Part shown: positions 1-6,658 of the stretch, in pieces | How positions within the stretch are numbered: position 1 is the first letter of the stretch | How the letters are laid out: each line of letters starts with the position of its first letter | DNA from: Virgibacillus salarius | Lineage (GTDB): Bacteria > Bacillota > Bacilli > Bacillales > Amphibacillaceae | NCBI RefSeq assembly: GCF_039521925.1 | Contig: NZ_BAAACY010000098.1 | Location: 18,851 to 82,850, forward strand | Length of the DNA: 64,000 nucleotides | Direction of reading: 5' to 3' | Made by a program: the position numbers and the translations under genes | The notes under the pieces: generated by a model | Seen by the model: only the letters and a program-made list of their open reading frames with translations | Told to the model about the DNA's origin: nothing | The model's database searches: none

Positions 1-192
1 GGTGAATTTATGATCAAAAACTTCACATGCAAAAGCGATTAATGCATCTAAATCCTGATTTGTAATATCGCCTTGTTCTATCATTTCTGCACACTCAGCT
101 GCTTTTCGGAATAAAACGCCTGGAATAGAATTAGGTGTGACAAACTTTTTCTGTTTTCCATCCAGCTTTAATGTAATTGATAAATTATCCAT
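1..192 (-). CDS. Phage tail assembly chaperone (gpG-like), 3' end cut off by the window
   Basis: This open frame reads 64 codons from an ATG at 192 to the window edge without a stop. The product begins MDNLSITLKLDGKQKKF. A clear ribosome binding site (TTGGAGGA) lies 8 bases upstream. Its place directly after the major tail protein gene, where tail assembly chaperones sit before the tape measure gene, and its small acidic sequence suggest the gpG-type chaperone. In this family a downstream frameshift often makes a longer gpGT form, but that part is outside the window. The call rests on context and general sequence character. Confidence 0.72.
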   Translation of the reverse strand, partial: MDNLSITLKLDGKQKKFVTPNSIPGVLFRKAAECAEMIEQGDITNQDLDALIAFACEVFDHKFT

Positions 193-210
193 ATTTTAGT
201 CCTCCAATTT

Positions 211-244
211 GTTTAAAATAAAAAGGAGAGGGATTAACCCTCTC
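211..244 (-). terminator. Intrinsic terminator after the major tail gene
   Basis: A perfect 7-bp stem (226-232 with 238-244, GAGAGGG/CCCTCTC) with a 5-base loop is followed on the minus strand by CTTTTTATTTT. It separates the major tail gene from the tail chaperone gene, so downstream tail expression probably depends on read-through or another promoter. Confidence 0.75.
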
Positions 245-273
245 GTATATTTTGAACCCCCAAATAAAAACAA

Positions 274-343
274 CTAATCCCACGCTATATTCACAGAAGT
301 AGACGTAGTATTAGCTGCTCTTATGTTTTGGGGTACATTAGGG
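274..343 (-). other. Putative +1 frameshift extension of the major tail protein (half FN3 domain)
   Basis: The major tail gene ends ACA ACT CCC TAA. If the tRNA on CCC slips +1 onto CCT, reading continues through AAT GTA CCC to a TAG at 274-276. This adds 21 residues, including VPQNIRAANTTSTSV and NIAWD. The added piece matches the start of a fibronectin type III domain (strands A and B, ending at the conserved Trp) and then stops. The capsid gene carries the same motif and an equally long extension. Frameshifting by +1 at overlapping proline codons near the ends of both major structural genes is known in Listeria phage PSA. Use of the site here is inferred. Confidence 0.7.
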
Positions 344-910
344 AGTTGTTAAAACATCACCGTTATATATTACTTGTTTAAACCAAGTGTCCTTGAAATT
401 CGTATCTGCTGTATCTTCAGCTTGTGCCTTCCAACGTTTGTTAAATTGTAATGGCATGAATTTTAGTGTTAACTTTGCAGTTTGTGGTGTAACATTTCCC
501 TCATCAGTTTGATATTCATTTGGTAATAGTTGAGCTTTTCCTTTTAGGAACCAATAATAACGATATCCTCCAGTTGATACTTTTGCACGAAAAGCAAGTG
601 CTAGCTCAGCTGTTATATCTTCAATACTAGCGAATTGGACTCCCCCTTCTTCTTGATGGCCATATATTTTCTTTTGAAGTTCTAAAGGAAGATCTGCTGC
701 TTCCATACTTACATCAATATCTCCTAAACTATTAAAAATTTCATAAGCCCCATTATCAGCATAGAATGTATTAGATTCTGTATTTGGTGTAACTGATACG
801 TTAACAGCACCTAACACTGCTTCAGGAGGTTCATATGTTGCTCCGCTTTTATCATCTTTCGTAAGTAAGGCTAAATGAAACATATCCAAGCCATGTAATA
901 CTTTTCCCAT
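338..910 (-). CDS. Major tail (tube) protein, phi13/TP901-1 type
   Basis: The 190-residue product forms the hexameric rings of the long non-contractile tail tube. The start (MGKVLHGLDMFHLALLTKDD) and the internal pattern of a short helix and beta strands resemble the phi13-type major tail protein family, and the length is normal. It follows the head-tail connector and tail terminator genes and precedes the tail chaperone, as expected for an HK97-like module. A ribosome binding site (TAGGAGGTAG) precedes the ATG. The stop codon is a CCC-TAA shifty stop, so a 211-residue form may also be made. The gene lies between two hairpin terminators (931-958 and 211-244), unusual for a highly expressed gene without a visible promoter of its own. 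Confidence 0.9.
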   Translation of the reverse strand: MGKVLHGLDMFHLALLTKDDKSGATYEPPEAVLGAVNVSVTPNTESNTFYADNGAYEIFNSLGDIDVSMEAADLPLELQKKIYGHQEEGGVQFASIEDITAELALAFRAKVSTGGYRYYWFLKGKAQLLPNEYQTDEGNVTPQTAKLTLKFMPLQFNKRWKAQAEDTADTNFKDTWFKQVIYNGDVLTTP

Positions 911-930
911 GTTACTACCTCCTAGTTTTT

Positions 931-958
931 CTTATTAAAAAACACCTTTTTAGGTGTT
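931..958 (-). terminator. Hairpin terminator before the major tail gene
   Basis: AACACCT (941-947) pairs with AGGTGTT (952-958) around a 4-base loop, followed on the minus strand by TTTTAATAAG. The stop codon of the tail terminator gene lies inside the stem. Only a ribosome binding site separates it from the major tail ATG, so it may act as a partial terminator or as a 5' stabiliser of the tail mRNA. Confidence 0.6.
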
Positions 959-1346
959 AAAATACTTTTTTGCTATATCTCATCGGTTTATGATGAATGT
1001 CTGTATCCTCTTCATAGAGATCTTGCGAGTCATAACGGCTATATCCAATCGATTTCATTACTTTATCTACTTCCTTAGCAATCGGTGTCTGTTTTGATAC
1101 TGTCAAAGCGTCGCAATATACACTTACTTGAAAACCAACATTAGCTGAATGAGGTATATTATCAGCAAAATCATCATCATCATTTCTAATTTCTTGGTAG
1201 ACAATTCTAGGAAATGGTATTGATTCATTGTTAGGGTGTTTAGCTATGAGATTATGAAAGCCTCCTACCACTTCATCGATTAACAATTGGCTAGATTTTA
1301 ATGCGGTGAGTAATTCTTTCTTAGAATCAAAAGCTTCCACAGTCAT
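957..1346 (-). CDS. Probable tail terminator / tail completion protein
   Basis: The 129-residue product lies between the HK97 gp10-like gene and the major tail gene. This is the usual place of the protein that caps the tail tube at the neck (lambda gpU / SPP1 gp17 role). It has an N-terminal helical start and a stretch reading SVYCDALTVSKQTPIAKEVD, as in small tail terminators. Its start overlaps the end of the upstream gene by 4 bases, indicating coupled translation. No catalytic motif is visible. The role rests mainly on gene order and length. Confidence 0.7.
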   Translation of the reverse strand: MTVEAFDSKKELLTALKSSQLLIDEVVGGFHNLIAKHPNNESIPFPRIVYQEIRNDDDDFADNIPHSANVGFQVSVYCDALTVSKQTPIAKEVDKVMKSIGYSRYDSQDLYEEDTDIHHKPMRYSKKVF

Positions 1347-1726
1347 TCTTCTATTGCTCCTAAAAACACCTTTTCCATCGCTGAAAGTGCTTCGTTTTCT
1401 CCCTGTTCACCACTTTTATCAATAAATGGATAGGCTGGCATTTTAGATGTACCATATTCTAACCAGATAGCCCGATGCTTAACTTTGTTGTTAGGTCCTA
1501 CTTTAATGAACTTTCCCTCATCTGTTTCGTTTGGTCTACCAACAGTAATGTTATCCTCCATGTGAGGATGTGATTTATTACTCCGATTCACATTACTAAT
1601 CTGGTGCTTTTTTATGACTTCACCGCCTGCTTTTAACGCCTTATTTTCAGCTTTCTCAGCATTTTCACCAAGCTGATTAAAAGAAACTATAGCATCATCT
1701 AGACCAGAAACTTCAAAGTTAGCCAT
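1343..1726 (-). CDS. HK97 gp10-like neck/tail component
   Basis: The 127-residue product resembles the HK97 gp10 family of neck proteins. It has an N-terminal 'FEVSGLDDAIVSFNQL', a basic helical middle (KALKAGGEVIKKHQISNV) and a C-terminal 'IWLEYGTSKMPAYPFI', the usual conserved block of this family. Such proteins act in head-tail joining or tail completion. The gene overlaps both neighbours by a few bases in a tight head-to-tail operon. Confidence 0.85.
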   Translation of the reverse strand: MANFEVSGLDDAIVSFNQLGENAEKAENKALKAGGEVIKKHQISNVNRSNKSHPHMEDNITVGRPNETDEGKFIKVGPNNKVKHRAIWLEYGTSKMPAYPFIDKSGEQGENEALSAMEKVFLGAIEE

Positions 1727-2051
1727 TTGGCTTCACCTCATTTGCTAATATCTCATATTCAATATTTCTTTGTTCCAGATTATTTAAAAATGTGATATCA
1801 AATATTCTTGCTCCGTACTTAATTCGCATATCCTCGCTTAAGCCTTCACGATAGCGAATATAAATACGCGTTGTAATTTTTACGGAGTTTGCACCAGCTT
1901 CAATAATTTCTTTACCACGTAAATCTTTAATAGCAGCCCAAACAGTAATGTCCGTATCGACCCATCCTGGAACCCAATTTCCTTCTTCATCTTGTACGTT
2001 TTCTTTTCTTTGAAAAGTAATACGACACCTATACTTCGCTGGATTGGTCAA
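1719..2051 (-). CDS. Head closure / head-tail adaptor protein
   Basis: The 110-residue product matches the SPP1 gp16 / phage head-tail adaptor family. It shows 'RCRITFQRKENVQDEEGNWV', then 'VWAAIKDLRGKEI', then 'IYIRYREGLSEDMRI', typical of the small beta-barrel stopper that closes the connector after DNA packaging. The start overlaps the connector gene upstream (2029-2325) and the stop overlaps the gp10-like gene. Confidence 0.88.
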   Translation of the reverse strand: MTNPAKYRCRITFQRKENVQDEEGNWVPGWVDTDITVWAAIKDLRGKEIIEAGANSVKITTRIYIRYREGLSEDMRIKYGARIFDITFLNNLEQRNIEYEILANEVKPNG

Positions 2052-2325
2052 CTAAGTCACCTGCTTTCAATTGAAGGATGATTGTTTGCAATCCCATTTC
2101 AATGGCACTAGATATCTTTCCAAATTCATTTTGCTGTCTATTCTCATACCAATGAGTAACCAGCATCATGATTGCTAACTGGTACAGTTCATCTTCCTTT
2201 TCTTTAACACCAGCATTAGACATATAATTTTTAGCAGAATTAATAAGGAGACCAAGCAATTTGTTGTCCTGATCTCCATCGATTCGTAAATATTCTTTTG
2301 CTAACTCAAGTAAATCCGTATTCAT
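2029..2325 (-). CDS. Head-tail connector protein (gp6/gp15-like)
   Basis: The 98-residue all-helical product looks like the connector family that docks on the portal (HK97 gp6, SPP1 gp15). It begins MNTDLLELAKEYLRIDGDQD and contains 'LYQLAIMMLVTHWYENRQ', the usual hallmark. Its ATG overlaps the stop of the Ig-like protein gene (TAATG), so translation is probably coupled. It overlaps the head closure gene by 23 bases. Confidence 0.88.
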   Translation of the reverse strand: MNTDLLELAKEYLRIDGDQDNKLLGLLINSAKNYMSNAGVKEKEDELYQLAIMMLVTHWYENRQQNEFGKISSAIEMGLQTIILQLKAGDLVDQSSEV

Positions 2326-3020
2326 TATGCTCCACTCGCTGCAATAACCGTAATTTCACTTGTCGCTGTTTTTCCACCGTCATCTGTTGTTACGGTAATC
2401 GTTGCATTGCCTTCCGCTACAGCAGTAACTAATCCAGTACTATCTACAGTGGCAATCGCCTCATCGCTAGACGACCATGTTACGCCTTTGTTTGTAGCAT
2501 TAGAAGGTGAGACAGTCTCAGTTAGTTGTTGAGTTGCTCCTACCTCTAGTTCAGCTGTTGCAGGATCTACACTAACACCTGTAACTGGTTGTGTTACGTT
2601 AACAGTAGCTGTACCTTTAACGGTGTTATCATCTGTTGAGGTTGCTGTAATTGTAGCAGTGCCAGTACTAACAGCTGTTACTTCCCCTGTAGAACTAACC
2701 GTTGCAACAGCTTCATCCGAACTAGACCAATTGACAGATGGATTTGCTGTATCTGGTGAAACTGTTGCTGTTAAACTTCGAGTACCACCTACTGCTAGAT
2801 TATTAGTTTTTGGTGACACATCTACAGCCGTAGGATCACTATAATCTGTTGTTACAGTGATAGGAGCAGACAATTCGCTTTCACCATTCACATTTACAGC
2901 ACTCACTTGGTACTCATAAGTTGTATTTGGTGTTAATTCAGAATCTGTAAAACTCTTCTCAGTTAATCCATTAGCAATTTCATTACCATCACGGTAGACT
3001 TTGTAAGTTGTTGTCATCAT
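2325..3020 (-). CDS. Ig-like decoration protein: C-terminal half of an FN3 domain plus two Big2 domains
   Basis: The 231-residue product starts at ATGATG after a strong site (GAGGAGG). The second ATG (3017) has the better spacing. Residues 1-60 (TYKVYRDGNEIANG, then FTDSELTPNTTYEYQVSAV) are the C-to-G strands of a fibronectin type III domain. The A and B strands that should come first are missing. Residues about 65-142 and 148-226 are two Big2 Ig-like domains, each with a VNWSSSDEAVATV or VTWSSSDEAIATV core. No signal peptide or enzyme motif is present. The missing strands are encoded, out of frame, at the end of the capsid gene just upstream and at the end of the major tail gene. It is probably a virion surface protein that binds host wall sugars, as Ig-like phage domains are thought to do. 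Confidence 0.85.
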   Translation of the reverse strand: MMTTTYKVYRDGNEIANGLTEKSFTDSELTPNTTYEYQVSAVNVNGESELSAPITVTTDYSDPTAVDVSPKTNNLAVGGTRSLTATVSPDTANPSVNWSSSDEAVATVSSTGEVTAVSTGTATITATSTDDNTVKGTATVNVTQPVTGVSVDPATAELEVGATQQLTETVSPSNATNKGVTWSSSDEAIATVDSTGLVTAVAEGNATITVTTDDGGKTATSEITVIAASGA

Positions 3021-3042
3021 ATACCTCCTCTCAATAATAAAG

Positions 3043-3071
3043 CCCTATCTACGGCTAGCTCCAAGATAGGG
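3043..3071 (-). terminator. Hairpin after the capsid gene and its frameshift extension
   Basis: CCCTATCT (3043-3050) pairs with AGATAGGG (3064-3071). On the minus strand a CTTTATTATT tail follows. The stem starts within the last codons of the +1 extension and ends just before the ribosome binding site of the Ig-like gene. It may be a partial terminator that lowers expression below the capsid gene, or a frameshift stimulator about 50 bases past the slip site. Confidence 0.5.
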
Positions 3072-3124
3072 TAATGCTTGTATCAGTTTTTGAACTAGCC
3101 GTTAGATTTACGGGCTGTTTAGGG
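3055..3124 (-). other. Putative +1 frameshift extension of the major capsid protein (half FN3 domain)
   Basis: The capsid gene ends GAA ACT CCC TAA. A +1 slip from CCC to CCT continues through AAA CAG CCC to TAG at 3055-3057 and adds 21 residues, among them PVNLTASSKTDTSITLSW then Ser. This is the A-B hairpin of an FN3 domain, stopping one residue after the conserved Trp. It has the same length and cut point as the major tail extension. The next gene begins with the remaining FN3 strands in another frame from its own start. The slip motif matches the proline shifty-stop type known in phage PSA. Actual frameshifting is inferred. Confidence 0.72.
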
Positions 3125-4303
3125 AGTTTCTGTTACTTTTGCGATACGGAATGCAGAAGCTAGTTTGATACGGTGATCAAACCATGCAGTAACAACAAAC
3201 TGTTCAATACCTGTTTTTACATCTTTATCACGTTCAAATTGAGTAGTTGCAATATCATAATTGTAGTGAGAGTAACTGTAGTCACCCACGATAGGATCGG
3301 TTGCTGCATCTACGAATACAACAGGCTTTCCAAGAATTTGTTCTGGCTGAGCTGAATAAAGTGTTGCATTACCGTTTGCAAGTGTTTCGATGATATCGGA
3401 ATAATCCTGATAACGCATAACGATAGTAGCATTTTCCCGATAATCTTCATGCAAATCAGCAATGGCTGATTTAATAGCTTTATACAGGTTTGCACCATTG
3501 ACTTTCTTAATTCCATTTTGAGTAGAATAGAAAGACATATGCTCTTCTCCAGCTTTAGGTGAAGTTGCAAATGCCACTTTCTTCTCTTTTGCTGCTACAC
3601 CAGATTGTAGAGATCGTTCAACGTGATTAACTACATTTGCATCCGTTCCTAGCAAAACAGTTTCAGATATTCCGGAAAATACTTTAAATTTATTACGAGT
3701 AAACGCAACAACATCACCAGTTGCTTCTAATTCTTTTGCAGTTGCTTTGTCTGCAATAAAATCATCATCATCGAGAGTGAAATTAATCTTAGGGATTTCT
3801 AAATTGGTGATCTGCGTAAATGTTGAAATGTCTCTCAACTGATTTTTAGTATACGGTTCAGCGATAATATCATTAGATACTGTTTTAGGTAAGAATTTAT
3901 CCCCTTTTGTCGTAGTATCATCACCTAATACTTGATATACATCTTCTGAGAGAGGCTCGCTTCTCATTGTTGCACGAATGAGGCTTGCTTTTGCTTTTGT
4001 TTTTTGTTCAGCTGGATCGTTAATGTTTTTAATGCTGTCTTTAGCAGCGAACTTCGCCTTTTGCTCCGCTTCCAGTTGATCATGCTGCTCTTTAATCACA
4101 TCAAAACGAGCTTTCAAATCTTCTTTTGACTTTTGCATTTTCTGAATATCTTCCATTGATGCAGATGGATCCACCGCTTTTTGCGCTAGTTCACTTTCAA
4201 CCTTTTGTAATTGTTGGCCAATCGTCGCCATATTTTGTTTCATTTCATAAAGCGTCTTGTCACTAAAAGTTTGTAAGTTCATTTTCAAATGTTTTTTGTT
4301 CAT
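3119..4303 (-). CDS. HK97-fold major capsid protein
   Basis: The 394-residue product has an N-terminal coiled-coil region (about residues 15-105, rich in Glu, Lys and Gln). This is the delta domain that acts as an internal scaffold and is removed by the prohead protease. The HK97-type shell domain follows, with 'LRDISTFTQITNLEIPKINF' and 'ILGKPVVFVDAATDPIVGD' blocks. Its ATG overlaps the protease stop (ATGA), and the portal-protease-capsid order is classic. The gene ends in a CCC-TAA shifty stop (3119-3124) that could yield a 415-residue long form. Confidence 0.93.
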   Translation of the reverse strand: MNKKHLKMNLQTFSDKTLYEMKQNMATIGQQLQKVESELAQKAVDPSASMEDIQKMQKSKEDLKARFDVIKEQHDQLEAEQKAKFAAKDSIKNINDPAEQKTKAKASLIRATMRSEPLSEDVYQVLGDDTTTKGDKFLPKTVSNDIIAEPYTKNQLRDISTFTQITNLEIPKINFTLDDDDFIADKATAKELEATGDVVAFTRNKFKVFSGISETVLLGTDANVVNHVERSLQSGVAAKEKKVAFATSPKAGEEHMSFYSTQNGIKKVNGANLYKAIKSAIADLHEDYRENATIVMRYQDYSDIIETLANGNATLYSAQPEQILGKPVVFVDAATDPIVGDYSYSHYNYDIATTQFERDKDVKTGIEQFVVTAWFDHRIKLASAFRIAKVTETP

Positions 4304-5085
4304 GAATAAATTCCTCCTAAAATTGATTTTGTTATTTCAGATTGCGCTTTAGCTTCATCAGCAATTCGCTGTCTTTCCTTCATTTCATTTTGAGAAATTT
4401 TATTTTTAGAGTCATCTGCTACTAACTGCAACTGTTTTGGTACGTTTTTATACCTTTGCAGAAACTCTTTACTAATAGATGCAGCCATATCATTTGCTTC
4501 TTCTACTACATCACAAAGGCCATACTCAAAAGCTTCTTCAGCTGAAAGCCATGATTCAGCATCTAACAATTCCTGTAGCTTTTCTTCAGATAGCTTTTCT
4601 CCAGCTTTGTCTAAGTAAGACTGCATACTTGATTTTCCAATACGGTCAAGGTCGTCTGCTTGTTTTCTTAATTCCGCAGAGTTCCCAATTGCAAATGTCC
4701 ACGGATTGTGGATCATTAACATACTGTTAGAAGGCATTCTAATTTCATCAGCTGCCATGATAATCACACTAGCAATAGATGCTGCTAAAGCATCCACATG
4801 GGCTATGACTTTGGCATCATGACGTTTAAGCATATTATGAATAGTTACACCTTCAAAAACAGAACCCCCGGGCGAATTTACATATAAGTTAATTGTTTCT
4901 ACATCTCCTAGATCATCAAGTTCTTGTTTGAATGTAGTAGCAGAATGTTCTCCTAGTTCATCCCAAGCATACTTGGTGATTTCGCCATAAATAAAAATAT
5001 CCGCTGATTTATTATTGTCAGCAGACATCTTCATTTCCCAAAATTTCTTATCTTGTTTATTTGCTTTCTTTCGGTCCATATTCAC
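4300..5085 (-). CDS. ClpP-like prohead maturation protease
   Basis: The 261-residue product is a self-targeting serine protease of the ClpP/S14 phage type that cuts the capsid delta domain during head maturation. The ClpP fold signatures are visible: 'LYVNSPGGSVFEG' (about residues 67-79), the nucleophile Ser in 'ALAASIASVI' (Ser103) and the catalytic His in 'MLMIHNPW' (His126). The first 30 residues are polar. A GTG start at 5085 has AAAGGTGGTG upstream. The stop overlaps the capsid ATG. Confidence 0.93.
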   Translation of the reverse strand: MNMDRKKANKQDKKFWEMKMSADNNKSADIFIYGEITKYAWDELGEHSATTFKQELDDLGDVETINLYVNSPGGSVFEGVTIHNMLKRHDAKVIAHVDALAASIASVIIMAADEIRMPSNSMLMIHNPWTFAIGNSAELRKQADDLDRIGKSSMQSYLDKAGEKLSEEKLQELLDAESWLSAEEAFEYGLCDVVEEANDMAASISKEFLQRYKNVPKQLQLVADDSKNKISQNEMKERQRIADEAKAQSEITKSILGGIYS

Positions 5086-5435
5086 TCTTTATCACCACCT
5101 TTCAAATAAGATAAAGGTGGTATATGCGTTATGGGAAATTCAAATTTTGGCAATCCGCTAAAATGCTGTATAAATGTTATAGCGTTTTTGTTTTGCCACC
5201 AGTAACCACACAAGAAAATAATTGAATCGATAAAATTTAGACCATCCATGGAGTACCTATTATTAGATATAGACTTAATACTTCTATCTTTCGATACTTC
5301 CACATGCTCTCGTATTCTTTCCTCGTAAAATTTTGCTGCTTTTAAATTTCCTGCAAAGATGAATATGTTTGATTTAGGGTAATCTTCTATAACCCTTTTA
5401 ACTCTATTCAAGTCAAAATACGCTGTTTCATTCAT
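5082..5435 (-). CDS. Uncharacterised 117-residue protein between portal and protease genes
   Basis: I do not recognise this product (MNETAYFDLNRVKRVIEDYP...). It has a short alternating hydrophobic stretch (SNIFIFAGNLKAAKFYEERI) and a hydrophobic 'FIDSIIFLCGYWWQNK'. Portal and protease genes are normally adjacent, so this is an extra gene wedged between them. It overlaps the portal gene end by 8 bases and the protease start by 4 bases, so it is translated as part of the operon. The ATG at 5435 is preferred over the earlier GTG because it has GGTGATAGTG just upstream. Confidence 0.7.
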   Translation of the reverse strand: MNETAYFDLNRVKRVIEDYPKSNIFIFAGNLKAAKFYEERIREHVEVSKDRSIKSISNNRYSMDGLNFIDSIIFLCGYWWQNKNAITFIQHFSGLPKFEFPITHIPPLSYLKGGDKE

Positions 5436-6639
5436 CACTATCACCACTTTTTGAAGTTGATTTCCTTTGTGTAGGATCCATATCTATTGGATATAAATCA
5501 CCAGACACCCACAGTTTTGAAGCATTGCCTCCTTCAGGAGGAAGATCTTCAAATCTTCTAACCTCATCTTGTTTAAACCAACCACCACGGATACCAGCTT
5601 GATAGAATTGTGTCCTTGCAGCTGTGTCACCTCGTAATAACCCACCAAGATTAAATTTAAAATAGTAACCTTTCTTTCTATCTTCTTTTGTAAGTAATTT
5701 TAAATTAAATTCATGCTCATATTGTCGGACGATAGGAGTTAATGCCATCTGTACAAACTGAATCATCATCTGTTCATTGGAAGAATAACTTTGTCCCTCA
5801 GAGTCATTTAAAAAAGAGACTGGAACGTTAAACACGTTCGCCACCCTCGACCTGGTAATTCGTTCAGATTTTAATGTATCGGAAGCGAAATACTTCTTTT
5901 CAATATCCTTAATTTCAACGCCAGGCTCTTGAAATAGGATTCCTCCATTTTCTTTATAAAACCTGCGAAAATCTTCAACAACTGCATCTTTTTTTTCCTT
6001 AACAAGATTCGTATCATACTTCAGAACAAAGCTTTCTTTTTTCTGCATCTCCGACAAGCTAAATTCTTGGACAGCTTTGTCATAGAGTAACGTATTCTTT
6101 AATACATCTATAGGACTGACACCTTTCCATCTTGAGGAACCAGTAATATGCTTAACATGTATCATATTCATATTATGAAAATAATACGTTCCTCCTGCTC
6201 CGATTACTTCATACCACAATGCTTCATCATCCGTATTAATAAATGGAGTAACATAGGATGGATCAATCGGAATTAATGCTTCTGGTTGCATTCTTATATC
6301 ACGAATAATAACTGCATATGCATTACCATATTCGTTTCTGGACACTTCCATTTTGTTGATAAAATCAAAGCTGTGCATATTATCATTAGGAGCATTTGTA
6401 AGAACATCGGATGCTTGATTGTGTACTACGTCATAGTTTTGGTACATTTTTAATGGTAGAGATGATAATGTATTAGACAACCTTGTTATCACACTGAATA
6501 TCGTCTCATTAGTAACTAATTTACTATTGTCTATCCCCCAAAACTTACGCCCAACCCAGGAAGAAAAGTCATAAATTGCCCCTTTCCAACCTGCTGCTGC
6601 TCCTTTTACTGCTCCTTTAAATTTACCTACCCATTTCAA
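5428..6639 (-). CDS. HK97-family portal protein
   Basis: The 403-residue product forms the dodecameric ring through which DNA enters the head. Portal features include 'VITRLSNTLSSLPLKMYQN' near the N-terminus, 'PIDVLKNTLLYDKAVQEF' in the middle and 'VFNVPVSFLNDSEGQSYSSNEQMMIQFVQMALTPIVRQYEHEF' split over the crown/stem region. I place the start at the TTG at 6639, which has AAAGGTGGTGAG just upstream, rather than the TTG at 6657. It begins about 20 bases after the terminase stop. Confidence 0.92.
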   Translation of the reverse strand: MKWVGKFKGAVKGAAAGWKGAIYDFSSWVGRKFWGIDNSKLVTNETIFSVITRLSNTLSSLPLKMYQNYDVVHNQASDVLTNAPNDNMHSFDFINKMEVSRNEYGNAYAVIIRDIRMQPEALIPIDPSYVTPFINTDDEALWYEVIGAGGTYYFHNMNMIHVKHITGSSRWKGVSPIDVLKNTLLYDKAVQEFSLSEMQKKESFVLKYDTNLVKEKKDAVVEDFRRFYKENGGILFQEPGVEIKDIEKKYFASDTLKSERITRSRVANVFNVPVSFLNDSEGQSYSSNEQMMIQFVQMALTPIVRQYEHEFNLKLLTKEDRKKGYYFKFNLGGLLRGDTAARTQFYQAGIRGGWFKQDEVRRFEDLPPEGGNASKLWVSGDLYPIDMDPTQRKSTSKSGDSDE

Positions 6640-6658
6640 ACTCTCACCACCTTTCAAA

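Noticed and set aside
3022..3057. Translational bypass joining the capsid FN3 half to the Ig-like gene as one protein
   Set aside because: The +1 frame is not the frame of the Ig-like gene, a second TAG follows at once, there are no matching take-off and landing codons, and the Ig-like gene has its own strong ribosome binding site.
2325..3124. Simple pseudogene explanation (a broken capsid-FN3-Big2 fusion)
   Set aside because: Not excluded, but the same cut after Trp plus one residue in the unlinked tail gene and the strong start signal of the free gene make random decay less likely.
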